A DNA stretch of 64,000 nt from Paracamarosporium sp. OC-R06-R3. Lineage: Eukaryota; Ascomycota; Dothideomycetes; Pleosporales; Didymosphaeriaceae. Within the stretch, counting starts at the first letter, position 1, and every line of letters starts with the position of its first letter. Made by a program: the position numbers and the translations under genes. This document shows, in pieces, positions 43,579-54,731 of the stretch. The notes under the pieces are model-generated. The model had not been told where the DNA came from. It saw nothing but the letters and a program-made list of their open reading frames with translations, and did no database searches. The stretch lies in assembly GCA_019828545.1 (NCBI GenBank), contig JACVRA010000125.1, positions 1-64,000 on the forward strand, written 5' to 3'.

Positions 43579-44747
43579 ATGGCCTCCCCCGGCGACGCGC
43601 ACAATGACGCCCGCCCGCCGCCTGATGCACCCGCCGCCCAGCAACACCAAGAGAGCGCCCCGAAGCCCGTCAAGCGCTCGTGGAGGTAGGTCGCGCCTGC
43701 CCGCTCTCGAGACTGCCCGCTGACAGCGCGACACAGGCGCAAGTACAGGAAGATGCGCGTCCGCTTCGACGACACGATGACGGCCAGCAACCACTACATC
43801 CTCGAAGAATGGAAAGCCCAAGCAACAGCGCGCCGGCTGCGCGAGCAGAACGAGTGTGTCTCCCGCTATCACCAAGCCATCACGCAGCATAGCTGACACG
43901 CCGCAGTCAAATCCTCGACATCCTCCTTGACATGAATGACAGCGCACGGCTGCCCGCGAACCTGCGCCTGGACCTGCGGGAACAAGCCCAGATTGATGCC
44001 AAACCTACCATCGAAGACGCCGAATTAGTAAATCAACGATTGAACAGCCTCCGCACAGAGCTTTCCGATGGCATAATCACAGCAGACGAATACGCGCGCC
44101 GCGCCGAAGACCTCCGCAACTCGCAGGCAATCCAGCTGTCACGCTCGCTCGCTGCCCTGGAAGCCAAGATACCGCACACGACAGAAGCTCCAGAACCACC
44201 CATAGACGGCATAGACCTATCCGAGACCGCGCCCGGCTACATGTCACCCACTCACGAAGAAGAGTACCTTGCCGTCTTCGACCAAGCCTTCGCCGATCCC
44301 GCCGCGTTCGACGCTCGGCCTATCCGCATACCTTGCAGCCACCCTGCTCCGACCGACAAGGACCTCTCTGTTCGGAATCCCGACAGCGTGTACAACTGGC
44401 TCCGAAAGCACCAGCCACAAGTATTTCTACAGGATAAGGACCCACAACACCCAGAGAATGCGTCAGAGAAAGCCGCGCCTAAGGCAAATGCAGGGGGTCG
44501 CGGGAAGCGCCAGTCGGCTGCGGCAGGCACGCCAGGTCCAAAGACGGACCACGAAGAAGATGACGGATTTGACGCTGAATCTGGTGCGGCGGGCAAGGGT
44601 GGCCGGAAGAGCAAAGGCGGTGAAAATGATTCGGCGTACAGGCCCAAGGGTGGCAGCAGTCGCGCGCCGAAGAGGAAGAGAGAGGATGGAGAACCCACTG
44701 GGAAGGGCAGCAAGAGAAAACGCGCAAGCGCAGGGGTCGCTACGTGA
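43579..44747 (+). CDS. IEC3: Iec3-like subunit of the INO80 chromatin-remodelling complex
   Basis: Three exons are proposed, 43579-43685, 43737-43853 and 43907-44747, with introns of 51 and 53 nt, giving 354 residues. The spliced N-terminus reads 'KRSWRRKYRKMRVRFDDTM', then '..LREQNDQILDILLDMND'. This is the coiled-coil start characteristic of Iec3, an INO80 subunit known from fission yeast and filamentous fungi. A region around residues 185-215 ('GYMSPTHEEEYLAVFDQAF') is also conserved in my recollection. The C-terminal 110 residues are Lys/Arg/Gly-rich and disordered, with likely nuclear-localisation clusters ('APKRKRE', 'GSKRKRA'). It acts in the nucleus. The assignment rests on recognition of the N-terminal domain. 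Confidence 0.85.
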
Positions 44748-45224
44748 AGTGCTGCGCATGTGGGAGAGATCGGGTTTGAAACCTGAGATGAGCCAAGAAT
44801 TCTGAAATAACCGGTTGGCCCTTATTGCTTCCTCTGTACGATTACTTGGATTCAATGGTGGCGGTTTAGGGAACATGGCATGGCAGCATTGTAGCTACAG
44901 CCATTTGAAGGCGCATTGACAGCAACGGTGTTTTGGGTTGGTCGCATATCATCGGGCACTACCAGTCATTCGAGCAGGAGGCGAACTAGTACAACCATAC
45001 AAGGAACGTAATCCTACATGATTGCCCTCTAGAATACATTTCTTCCATCTTCAGTTGTATCCCCAAATGCAATGCTGCGCCGTCACCGGCAGGAACTCTT
45101 AGCAATATGTTACAATGTACAACATGATATACAACTCTTATCGCGCCCGGTGCCACCCTAACTCGTCTTCCGAGCCATTTATAACTGGGTCGGAGCTACC
45201 AACTGGTCGTCTTTCTCCGCTCCC
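44748..45224. other. Convergent spacer, no gene seen
   Basis: It is the 3' flank of IEC3 and RSM24. No feature was recognised. Confidence 0.5.
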
Positions 45225-46392
45225 TCAAATCCGTGCTCTGCCTCTGGGACCACCAACCATAACCGGTTCGGGTTCTGCCATCCTTGCAGGCAAGCTCGTG
45301 TCCACAATCATCTTTCCGTCGATCAACTGGCCATTGTTCGCCTTCGTGTCATCCAACTGCAACATCTGCGCTCTCTTGTCTTCAAGGTACTTCTTCCTCT
45401 CGGACGTCAATATCCACTCCTTCGGGAACTCGTGCCTGGCCTTGGGCTTGTGGTGTCTGAAATCGAACGGCACGTCTGCGAATGTGTCCTTTCCGTCCTT
45501 GGCCTCCTTCAACAGGTTGGTGATGGTTTCGCCCAGGAAGCGTTTGTTCTGCGCTTGTGTGTCGAACTGCTCGCATGCCATCTTGATGGTGTCGGTGTCG
45601 GGGTTGTAACGTACGCCAGCGAGCTTGATGAGCTTGTCGCGCTGAATCTGAGAGAGGGCCATGTCGGCGGCAGCGAACTCGACGACGACTTTGTTGCTTG
45701 CGGGGTGCGATTCGCCAAGGTACGACGTATACCTGAAGCGGAACGGTGTTGCTGCCGTAGGGGGCTCGAAAGGTCTCGCAAGTTCTGTACAGCGTATTAG
45801 TCTTGCATTCTCACACATTCAAAGCACAGGAGTTAGGAAACCTACGGTTCAGCAACGGCAGCTCCCATGCAATCAATCTTGCATATTCCCTCAACTCTCT
45901 ATGCTGCTCCAACTCTCCATGACCCAAACTCGTCAAATCATCTCCATAGTAGTCCTCGTCCTTGCCCAGCGACTCTTCTCCCTCACCCCAGAAGCCAACT
46001 CTCCGCGTGTCTTCTTCAGGAATCTCCCAGTCCTCGTCGTTGATCTCGCTGGTCTCGTCGTTCCCCCATGCAATACCCTCCTTGCCCTTACGGATGGCAT
46101 CGTTGATAAGGTCCGGGTCCAGCGCCTTCAGATCTTCCACCAACTGGCGCAGCGTCGCGCTGGTATCTGATTGAGGCGTTACAGCGGGATTGGTCGCTTC
46201 CTCAATTACATCCGAAGCGGGTGCGCCAGGGATGGCGGCTTCTTTGGGGGGTCCGCCTGCGCGGCGGGAGGGCGTTGTAGACAGTGGTCTGGCCTGCCAT
46301 TGGGCTGTGTATATTGGCGCTACACAGGGCGAAGGTGTTCTCGACGGACACCGCCGCGACAGCAGCAAGAAGCGCCGTGATATTGAGGCCAT
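45225..46392 (-). CDS. RSM24: Mitochondrial small-subunit ribosomal protein mS35 (Rsm24)
   Basis: Two exons are proposed, 46392-45846 and 45784-45225, with a 61-nt intron, giving 368 residues. The N-terminus is an Arg/Ser-rich mitochondrial targeting sequence ending near 'RPLSTTPSRRAG'. The mS35 domain follows with 'REYARLIAWELPLLNQLARPFEPP' split as two adjoining pieces across the splice site. 'FRFRYTSYLGESHPASNKVV' and 'KLIKLAGVRYNPDTDTIKM' continue it. The rest includes 'CEQFDTQAQNKRFLGE', also conserved. It is a structural protein of the mitoribosomal small subunit. It is divergent from ALG13 with only 247 bp between start codons. Confidence 0.92.
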
Positions 46393-46639
46393 TGCTGGAT
46401 ATGGGTTGCCGATGCTGGTTCGTCAACTTTTCGCGACGAGCGGACCCCCGAGGATGCCAAGCTCTGGTGGAAAAAAGTGCTGCCGAAGCCGAACCCGCGT
46501 CCAGTCGCATTGTACATGAGATCTAGGCGCATGGCAACACCATGTCTCAACCTCGGAATGTTATTGGATAGATCTTGAACTCTCGACTTGACTCGTGTAT
46601 CGGACTATTGTACGCTTCGAGAATATCGTTGGGCTCGTC
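46393..46639. promoter_or_regulatory. Compact bidirectional promoter of RSM24 and ALG13
   Basis: Only 247 bp separate the two start codons, the shortest divergent spacer in the window. No TATA box is visible. Two essential-type genes for mitochondrial translation and N-glycosylation must share this region. Confidence 0.55.
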
Positions 46640-47392
46640 ATGTCGAAGCTGTGCTTCGTTACTACTGGTGCAACAGCACCCTTCACCAAACTCATCGAAT
46701 CTGTCTTGTCTGCAGCATCTCTAGATGCTTTTCGGAAATGTGGGGTCACGTACATTTTCATTCAGTATGGAACTGCAAAGGACGTTTATGATACCAGTGC
46801 CGAAGCCGCTCGCCAGTACTTGAAGCAGATTGGGGCTGGGGAAAAGATAAAGATCGACGGCATGGACTTCGACTCGAGTGGATTAATAGAACAGTTCAGG
46901 TTGGTCCAAGAGACTCGGGGCCTTGTGATTTCGCATGCTGGTATTTCATTAACTACCATATCTGAGAGCTTTGGCTAAGATGGTTTAGGCTCCGGTTCTA
47001 TCCTCGCAGCTCTGCGGTTCCAGGTCCCGCTCATTGTGGTGCCAAACACTGCACTTCTAGACAATCACCAAGAAGAGCTGGCAGTGGCAATGGAGAAGTC
47101 CAACTACCTTATACATGGCAATGTCGAGTAAGTAGACCTATTCGGAACATGCTCCTTCGTTCTCTTCTTGGGCTCCACATCCTTAACAGATTTCGCTGCT
47201 TGATAATGCAAGTGGTCGAGTCAATGCTGATACACCCCTAGCAACCTTTCAGTAGCTATCAGGGCTTCAGAGGAGTTCCGGACCAAAATGACGCAGTTCC
47301 CGCCCATCACGGCTGGCAAGGAGCGCCAAACCAAAAGTTTCGCGAACATCATGGACGAGACTGTGGGATTTACCGACTTCAACAATGAGTGA
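46640..47392 (+). CDS. ALG13: UDP-GlcNAc transferase catalytic subunit Alg13
   Basis: Three exons are proposed, 46640-46940, 46989-47127 and 47242-47392, with introns of 48 and 114 nt, giving 196 residues. Alg13 binds membrane-anchored Alg14 and adds the second GlcNAc to dolichol-PP-GlcNAc on the cytosolic face of the ER. '[19 protein letters not shown]' is the N-terminal loop. The splice restores '[19 protein letters not shown]', which holds the nucleotide-sugar motif, followed by '[19 protein letters not shown]'. Without splicing the frame ends after 'SESFG'. Upstream GTG-initiated extension is ignored. Length is normal for fungal Alg13. Confidence 0.94.
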
Positions 47393-48621
47393 TTACCATA
47401 CTTGCCACCCCTCTAGGAGCTTTGTGTATTCACATCACACATTAGCGATCGTCTGGCAACGATGGGATTACGCCCAACATAAGAATAACCGGGTCGAATT
47501 ATGTCTCAAATATTCGGATTGCGACATTAACGGTTACATATGGATACGGAGTCAGCTCTGTAACGTGCTCAGCCAAATTCCTTTCGGTCGTGCCGACCTA
47601 CACCCTCCGATTATCACGAAATCGACTATACAGCAATTACGAACCGCAGTCCGAATGTCTGTAAGATGAAGGTTTACATCATCTGATGCTTGACGCTGTC
47701 TTGGTATTGCGCGTTGGGTTATGAGCGTTTCGGCGAAGGGAGCATTTCCCCTCTCGATTATAGCATCTTCGCAAAATGACGAAGAAACATTTCCTTCTAC
47801 CCTATATGATACATCAGTGTATACCCCTGTTGTTTATGTTTCGAGAATGGCCAGAACGTGGCATCGTATAGGTGAGATGCTTAGACCAGCATATTCTACC
47901 AGAGATCACAATTCAGTATTTTTTCTGGTTGTAGCATGTTGTTGGTTGTGTCAACGTGGTATAAGCCGAGCCTCTGTTTCTATGCTAGTGATTTTTAAGG
48001 TTCCAACTGTACGCCAGCAAATGTGAACCAGCTCTCTAGCTAATATCTTGAGATGACCTTCAATGACTAGTAGCTTGCGCCGTTCATGACACCATACGAA
48101 AAGAGGTGTATTCTAAGTATTTCAATTTACGTCTCTATGTCTATCTCTGCTCCAAGATGACGATTCTTTTGCTGTCACGTCAATGTTACCTCTTTACTCA
48201 CCACAGAGGTCCAGTCGAACTTTTTGCTCTAATCCTTCTATCACGACTCTTTTGTGCCGATTCCTAGGGAAACTACCTGTTTGTCTTTTACTACTTTCTG
48301 TACTCGGATCTACGCCGAATTTTTACAAAACAACAAAATCCAGATTCACTACAAAACTTGACAGTATAGCATGCATATCCTCACTATTTACGTTTTCCGG
48401 AAAACAGCTTCAAATCAAGCATGGCCCATAGTTATTGGAGGGTATGAATTCTAGATCAAATCGACTATCCTGCGTAGTTGTCTGGTATAAATGGTCCCGT
48501 CTCCAATCAAGTCCATGTCAGCCTTCCCATTGCCTGGTATCTCCATCCTATCCATATCCATCCCTGAACCCATGGAAAAATCAAACGCATATGAACAATG
48601 AATCTCTATCACATACACCCC
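47393..48621. other. Convergent spacer, no gene seen
   Basis: Contains AT-rich sequence and short frames without family resemblance (for example 47721-48026). It is the 3' flank of ALG13 and of the proline-rich gene. Confidence 0.45.
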
Positions 48622-50422
48622 TCAATATCCCCTTCCATTCGCCTTCTCCCACTCACTCAACTCGCCCTCCACCTCCTGTAGCATAGGCTCCCTAGAATAA
48701 TACCCCCCAAACAGGCTCTCACCCAGTTGATACCCGGGCTTCCCATAATAATCCATCATTCTTCCCATAAACATAGGTGGTGGCTCATAGAAGTCCTGCG
48801 GTGTATCGATTTCTAGCACTGATGAGGATGTGCTGAAGCTGTAGGTGTGAGATGGGAAAGGCGGGGCTGCGACGTCAGTGTCGACACGCAAGGCGGTGCG
48901 GAGGGGTGAGGGCAGTGGTGAGGTTTGCGTAGAGACTGAGATTGTGGAGACAGAAAGGTGCGCCGGAGGAGCATCTGCTGCGAGTAGCGGTGGAGGTGTG
49001 ATAGATTCTGTTGAGAGAGCAGAGAACTGCATAGAGAATATTGGCGGGGAGGGTGGTGCGACGACCTCGGTGACGGGTATTGGAACGGGTGAGATCGGTG
49101 TTGTCTCCACAGCAGTGCTGACTATTTGTAGGGATAGTATGGGCGGGGTAGGTGAAGCCACGGGTACAGGTATTGCGGCTGGTGAGACTGGCTTTGTGTC
49201 CACGCTTGTGTTGATGTGAATAGATAATGGTGTAGTCGATACTTTGATCGGCAATTTTTGGGCGGCGGAGATGGTTTGTTCTAGAGACAGTGTGGGAGGC
49301 TGACTATCGGTCAATATGGGTGATTCGTTTTGTTCCGGTAGCTGAAATGGCGGGGAGATAGAACGGGTAACGGGTGCTTGATTAACTGTTCGCTGTTTGA
49401 GTTGCGAAGGCAGCACCTCGTCTGGTGGTGAGGAAAATGTTGAATCCGGTTTTGCCGTCCATAGTTTTGCGGGTGTTTGGATAGGTAATGGTGGGACTTG
49501 CGGAACGTGTGGTAAAGGTGGTGGTGATGGTGATTCTGTAGGCGGAACTTGTCTTCCTTCTGGTATTCGTGGGATAAGTCCGGCTCTGAAGGACATGCTC
49601 AAAGGTCGTAGTCTCTTTGTGGATTGTGTAGAAGCCGGGATTGGTGGAGGAGCCATCGGTCTATCTTCCTCAACCAATTCGGCTGTTGGGTCGTCCATCT
49701 TCCCGTCCAAGTCTGACGATGCTCTCGATGTGACTGCGCTTTGATTACTCGAAGGTCGAAACCAGACTTGCGAGTCAGCTGATGTGTCGGAGTTCAACCT
49801 TGAGTGCGATATGCTCGGCGGGCGGGAGTCAGGCTGTGACTGTAACGAGTGCAACGAAGCGTCTGAATTTGACCGAAATGAAAGTGCTAGACTGGGTGGT
49901 CGTCCGTTTATCAGGGATGACCTCCGGCTTGAAGAAGGCGACTCTAGGTCGAGGAAACTCTGTTTTTGGCTGTCGTCGGAGCGCGGTCGCATGAACGATA
50001 TGGTCCTCGACCTCCTGAGCACACGCTTTTCTTCCAGCTCTTCGGGTTTGGGCTCCTTTTTCTCCGGCTCTGGCTCTTTGTATTCCAGTTTTCCATTCTT
50101 ATCCGATGCATAAAACTCATTTCCTCGACCGAATACCACCTGCAAGCTTGCGAAATCTCGCACGTTTTCCTCGGCGAAAAGGAACTCTTCTAGATCTGAA
50201 GGCAGATCATGGCCGTCTTGTTCTAAGTCAGCGTTTCATTCAAAGGTAACTGAAAGCGCGGTCTATACCTTGTCGATATGCACCTCCTCTGGTTTTCCAA
50301 CACACATAGTAACGCTCGAAAGCTCCAAATGCGCACACGACAACATCCTCCAGGCTTTCTGGATTCTCTGGATCATCCGGTATTTGGTCGAGGCGCTCGT
50401 AAAGACGAGTTGAAGAACTCAT
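48622..50422 (-). CDS. Conserved-looking fungal protein with a short N-terminal domain and a long disordered tail
   Basis: Two exons are proposed, 50422-50269 and 50216-48622, with a 52-nt intron, giving 582 residues. The first 110 residues look folded ('VVVCAFGAFERYYVCWKTRG', then 'LEEFLFAEENVRDFASLQVV'). The splice joins 'AYRQ' to 'DGHDLPSD'. From about residue 120 the protein is Ser/Pro-rich with many 'SRRSS', 'SP' and 'PPP' stretches and is probably disordered. The end ('LGESLFGGYYSREPMLQEVE') looks conserved. I do not recognise a named family. Many potential phosphorylation sites suggest a signalling or cytoskeletal scaffold, but this is a guess. Confidence 0.7.
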
Positions 50423-51132
50423 CTTGGTCGGGATTTAGGATGATTGGGTAAGAGACAAGATGAAATGTTCATATACACATTAATTCGTAAGAAGTCGTGA
50501 GTCACTGTCCGGAAATGTGCCCCCAGGAAGCCCAGCTTCTTCGAATGGAAATATCGATGTCGTCCAGGACAGAAAGAATAAGACGAGGTAGAATCAAAGA
50601 AACCAGCCACAAGTAACCCACTCCCAGAGCTAACACGTCGTAACATTCAGGAAGGATCCCTAGTTACTAACCTCAAATCGCCACAAGCCCTGCTTAATCA
50701 TCATTATGCGCCCGCCATTCTGCGGACTAGAGCCTCCAAACACAAACGCCTCAGAATACCGTCTAGTCGCGTGAGCGCGCGCCTGGACAATTCCAGACAC
50801 CAGTGAAGCGGTTACAGAGCTCTAGCCGGCCTTGGTGGTTCGAGTTTCAGATGCGGATGGGCCGTGCATATGGCGAGATGTGCCAACAGCCACATGCTGA
50901 GACAGGGACGAGCGCTCTGATGCCGACGTGGAGGATCGGATGGAGGGATGTGGGTGGGACGATGGAGCTGGTATTTCAGATGGAAGATGTAAGGTACACG
51001 GACGATGCATGGAGAAAAGACGCTAGAATGGATTAGGATGGGTGTGGTCTCAACACCAAAAGAATTTGTATAGGGTATTGGATATCACTACTATTACAGA
51101 TGCATGCTTTTTGGAATGCTAAAAGTACAGTA
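50423..51132. other. Spacer between two minus-strand genes
   Basis: Contains the promoter of the gene at 50422 and the 3' flank of the gene at 53379. No gene is seen. Confidence 0.5.
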
Positions 51133-53379
51133 CTAGTATCGCCGTTCTGCTTCTTTCTCTCCCCTTCTGGCAAAACCTCTGGCAGCTTCCCTCATCCGAT
51201 CGCTTGTCGAACCTCCACTTTCGTTCCGTCGTGGTTCTCGCGCCGTCACTGTCCGTCTCAAAGGTGGCTCTCTATCTTCGGTCCTCGATACATTCCTTCT
51301 TGTACTACTCGTATTGCTCGTGGCACTACCGCTTCTATCTCTGTTTGTACTGACCATATCATCAATCTCGCGATATAAATTCGACGTTGTCCTACTTCGG
51401 TCCACGCGATCGCGGACGGGTGCCGTGTTCGTCCTCGCTAAAGAAGGTCTGGGAGAAGGCCTTTCGCCGCGTTGCAATTGTGGCGATAATGTATCCTTCC
51501 TCTGTCGTGGAATAGGCGATGACCTAGAATTTTCGCCACCCCTTGACTGTGAGGATGTAGAATCATTCCGGCTTCGAGATACAGGCGACTCCCTTGAACC
51601 CGAAGCCTTAAGTGCATTCCGAGTACTCTTCGGTGGGTCTCGGGACGTACTGGGGCTTGGTCGCTGTTGTTGCTCCGGAGATATAGCTCGACTGCGAGCT
51701 GAAGCTGACCCTTGCCTACGGCTCAGCGGTGTTGGTCGGGAGGGTTCCCGATCAAGTGGATTGAGACGCTGACTATTTCCTCTAAAAACCCCTGCTGGCA
51801 GTGGAGGTAGAGGCACTGCAGGCGCTGTAGTCGCTGGTACCTTGGAGGAGTTCTTGCGCCGCATCGACTGCTGTTGGGAAGGTTTATCCTTTACTACTGC
51901 AGGGTCGGAAGTCGTGGATGACCCCGAGGAGAGCCTTGCAAACACTGCAGGATCGGATACAGTGAGCGGGGTATCAGACTGCAAAGCTGCCTTCTCTAAT
52001 TGTGGAGGTGTGGACGATGGCGTCACTGTATCCTTTAGTTCTCCGTACATTTGGGAGTCCTCGTCCTCATCGACTTTAGGAGTATCGGAATATTCTGAAA
52101 GTGATGCCGCATTGCTTGCTGGGCGAGCATTAGGTTGTTTGAAAGTGGACTCGTTCTTCGGAGTCTGTCCTATTGCCCAGGATTCAAACATCTGCGCTTG
52201 AGACATTGCTCGCGTACCACTCATCCGATTCAACTTGGGAGTAGGGCGTTTTTCAGTTGGCGGTGTCACACGCAAAGGAGCTGGAGCCAATGGAGTTGTT
52301 TCCGGAACTGCTCGAGCAGGCGGCGCTGGAGCTCGCCGCGGAGTCTCGAATGCTCTACTAGAGACTGCAGGAGAATCCTGCGGATTCTGTGGCGGGGTTT
52401 CTGGCCGCCGGTCAACAGGCGTTGATTTACCTAGCGGACGAGGCATTTCAGGTACAGGCACAGGCTCGGGAGCAGGAGCAGGAGGTAATACAATCTCTTC
52501 GACTGGAGGAGGGATTGCAGGCTCCTCTTGATAGTATGCTGGCGGTGGAGACCTCGAGGGCAGTAGTTCTTGTCCAAAGAACAAGGGTCTAGGAGGATCG
52601 CTGAAGATACTCTTCGGCAGCCCAAATGGCTTCAACGGCTCTGGTGCCTTCTCCTCGTTCGGCACGCCCACTCCAGGCGGGCTCAAATCAGGCTGCGCTG
52701 TAATCGGGTTATCAACGGGAGCATCCTCCTTCGTTTCCACAGCACGCTTCGTAGTCTGGTCCTTTTGTCTTTCTTCTCCGTCTTTCTTCCATCTCTTTTC
52801 TTTTCTGGTAAGTTCGATCTCTAACACGCGCGTTCCCTCGGGAACCTTCGACCTGAGACCATTATCGTCTTTGTCGAAATAAAGTGCCCATAGCGTTGGA
52901 AATTCTTCGACCGCACACCAGCCTTCCCAGCCATCAAAGGTGAGCCGACGATCTTGCCTTGTGCAGTCGAAAGGACCGGTGAGATTAGGTTGTGCGTCGA
53001 GGCGAACGCCGTATTTGACTTCATAGGTGTCTTTGTCTACATAGACCCAGTTCATGATCGGAGCGACATCGGTGATGGTAGTCACGAGGCCTTCATGCTT
53101 CGTGTCTGGATAAGGTAGATAGTACCCAGCGTAGGGATGTCCATAAGCACCTCCATCACTGGTGCCAGTATCAATCCATAACTTCCCGTCTTTGAGAACG
53201 ATCGGACGACCGTTGATTTCTCGGCTTCGCAGGGACGATTTGACACATGATGCTATGAGATTGCATCGTCGCGCACGATGTTCTTCTCTCTTTTCCTTGG
53301 ATTGCGATTGTCGGATAGCTTCCTGAGTACCGAGTAGAGCTGGCGCCGATACGATAGCGATGAGGATAGGGAAGACCAT
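51133..53379 (-). CDS. Unrecognised protein with a folded N-terminal part and a proline/serine-rich tail
   Basis: This single exon encodes 748 residues from ATG 53379. A hydrophobic N-terminus (residues 2-17) could be a signal anchor. It is followed by a basic Arg/Lys-rich stretch and then a compact domain to about residue 205 with many aromatic residues ('MNWVYVDKDTYEVKYGVR', 'FDGWEGWCAVEEFPTLWALY'). The remaining 540 residues are rich in Pro, Ser, Arg and Thr and end in Arg/Glu-rich sequence, probably disordered. No catalytic motif is seen. The gene has no recognisable intron. It resembles proteins I associate with many ascomycetes, without a named function. Confidence 0.7.
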   Translation of the reverse strand: MVFPILIAIVSAPALLGTQEAIRQSQSKEKREEHRARRCNLIASCVKSSLRSREINGRPIVLKDGKLWIDTGTSDGGAYGHPYAGYYLPYPDTKHEGLVTTITDVAPIMNWVYVDKDTYEVKYGVRLDAQPNLTGPFDCTRQDRRLTFDGWEGWCAVEEFPTLWALYFDKDDNGLRSKVPEGTRVLEIELTRKEKRWKKDGEERQKDQTTKRAVETKEDAPVDNPITAQPDLSPPGVGVPNEEKAPEPLKPFGLPKSIFSDPPRPLFFGQELLPSRSPPPAYYQEEPAIPPPVEEIVLPPAPAPEPVPVPEMPRPLGKSTPVDRRPETPPQNPQDSPAVSSRAFETPRRAPAPPARAVPETTPLAPAPLRVTPPTEKRPTPKLNRMSGTRAMSQAQMFESWAIGQTPKNESTFKQPNARPASNAASLSEYSDTPKVDEDEDSQMYGELKDTVTPSSTPPQLEKAALQSDTPLTVSDPAVFARLSSGSSTTSDPAVVKDKPSQQQSMRRKNSSKVPATTAPAVPLPPLPAGVFRGNSQRLNPLDREPSRPTPLSRRQGSASARSRAISPEQQQRPSPSTSRDPPKSTRNALKASGSRESPVSRSRNDSTSSQSRGGENSRSSPIPRQRKDTLSPQLQRGERPSPRPSLARTNTAPVRDRVDRSRTTSNLYREIDDMVSTNRDRSGSATSNTSSTRRNVSRTEDREPPLRRTVTAREPRRNESGGSTSDRMREAARGFARRGEKEAERRY

Positions 53380-54403
53380 AGTAAAGACGATATCAAAGAT
53401 AGAGAGCTAGAAAAAGTCGCGACAGGGGTGCTTCATGTCGGATTGACATCCAGCAATGCGCATTCAAGTCGCCGTCGTGCACTCAGTGCGCCCAAACGTT
53501 CCCACATGTGGAAGAATGTTGGTGCCTTTCGTCAACCGGTTGAAGGTGCAACGTTGCCTGTCGATCGAACAGCCCCAAGAGGCAATGTTTCAATGGCATT
53601 TGTCCTCCTCGAACGATGACAGCGACCCTCAAACACTATCCTTACCGACCTAACAGCGGGAGCAGTGGGTTCCACCCCAAATGAGACTCGATACTCCACT
53701 GCCTTCCACCGAAGGTTTGACATGTGAACTCGAAACTTCTTGCCAGAGCCGTAGACCCGACGCTGCAATGTCGTGATGTGAATTCACACATAGCGCATGC
53801 AGGAGTCAACGTGCGCATATACCCCATTGACCATCTCGCGGCACGCACACCTAAGCATTCTACCAGAACGCGAACCGCAAGATTCCAGACCCCAGATAGA
53901 TGAGCTGATAATCGTGCGAGCCTCAGAGGAGAACCCCAAACGCGACACGCCCCCTGTCGGTCTCGCCCGTTTCAGCACGACTAGCAACACGTGAGCAGCG
54001 TTATTCCCCCAACATTGCCGCGAAAGACGAACGATCTCGGCTTATGGGAGCATACCGAAACTCGCAAGTGCCACAAGGGCCGTTTCGAGCACATGCATAG
54101 TGCATTGGCGACAACACACCTCGCAATCCCGACCGCTTCGATAGTGATATGCGTCTGTGCAGCACGGCGCTAACACAAACGCGGGACGTAGAATGTAGAC
54201 AACCTTACAACTGAAGCAAATACTTAAGGCACCCATCCAGCGCTCCAGTTTAAGACTCCAGACCAGTTGATCTGTTTCTCACTACACCACCAACCAACAA
54301 AACAACAAAAAGCGGCCAGGACGCCCATCACTTCGACAATTCACTCACTGCCATTCTCACGACCACTTCCACGGTTCTAATTCGCCTCTAATCCATATTC
54401 AAA
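53380..54403. promoter_or_regulatory. Divergent spacer upstream of two genes
   Basis: This 1-kb region separates the start codons at 53379 (minus) and 54404 (plus). CA-rich, pyrimidine-rich sequence precedes the right start. No gene is seen. Confidence 0.45.
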
Positions 54404-54731
54404 ATGTCGTAAGTAGCACTCCAAGCTTCGCTGCAGAGCAAATCCTGATGGTAGAAGTGACACCGCAACCCGTCCCGCCGGCTACATGAGCGACTCCGAC
54501 GATGGCCAAGCCTCCGGCGGCCGCAAGATCTCCACCAACGTTGGCGGTTACCCGCAAGCACCTTCATCTTCGAGCCTCAACCGCCCTGCAGGATCCATTG
54601 TCAAGGGTCCCGTCGACGACAACGGCAAACTCAAGGACGCTGCTCTACTCCTCGGTATCAAGCTCGACTTGGAAGCTGAGATTCACTTGACGGCACGGAT
54701 ACGGGGAGATATTACGATTGGATTGTACTGA
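54404..54731 (+). CDS. Small conserved-looking fungal protein (92-93 residues)
   Basis: Exon 1 is only five bases (54404-54408: ATG plus TC). The intron starts with GTAAGT at 54409. Two acceptors three bases apart (TAG ending 54454, AAG ending 54457) both keep the frame and give 93 or 92 residues. The product begins 'MS(S)DTATRPAGYMSDSDDG', with a Ser/Asp-rich disordered half. It ends in 'LLLGIKLDLEAEIHLTARIR' followed by a short tail, probably a helix and strand. I have seen similar endings in other ascomycete hypothetical proteins, without a function. The micro-exon makes automated prediction of the start difficult. Confidence 0.65.

Noticed and set aside
48622..53379. The two adjacent minus-strand proteins as tandem paralogues
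   Set aside because: Both have a small folded N-terminus and a Pro/Ser-rich tail, but their folded parts could not be aligned convincingly by eye. Shared tail composition alone is not homology.
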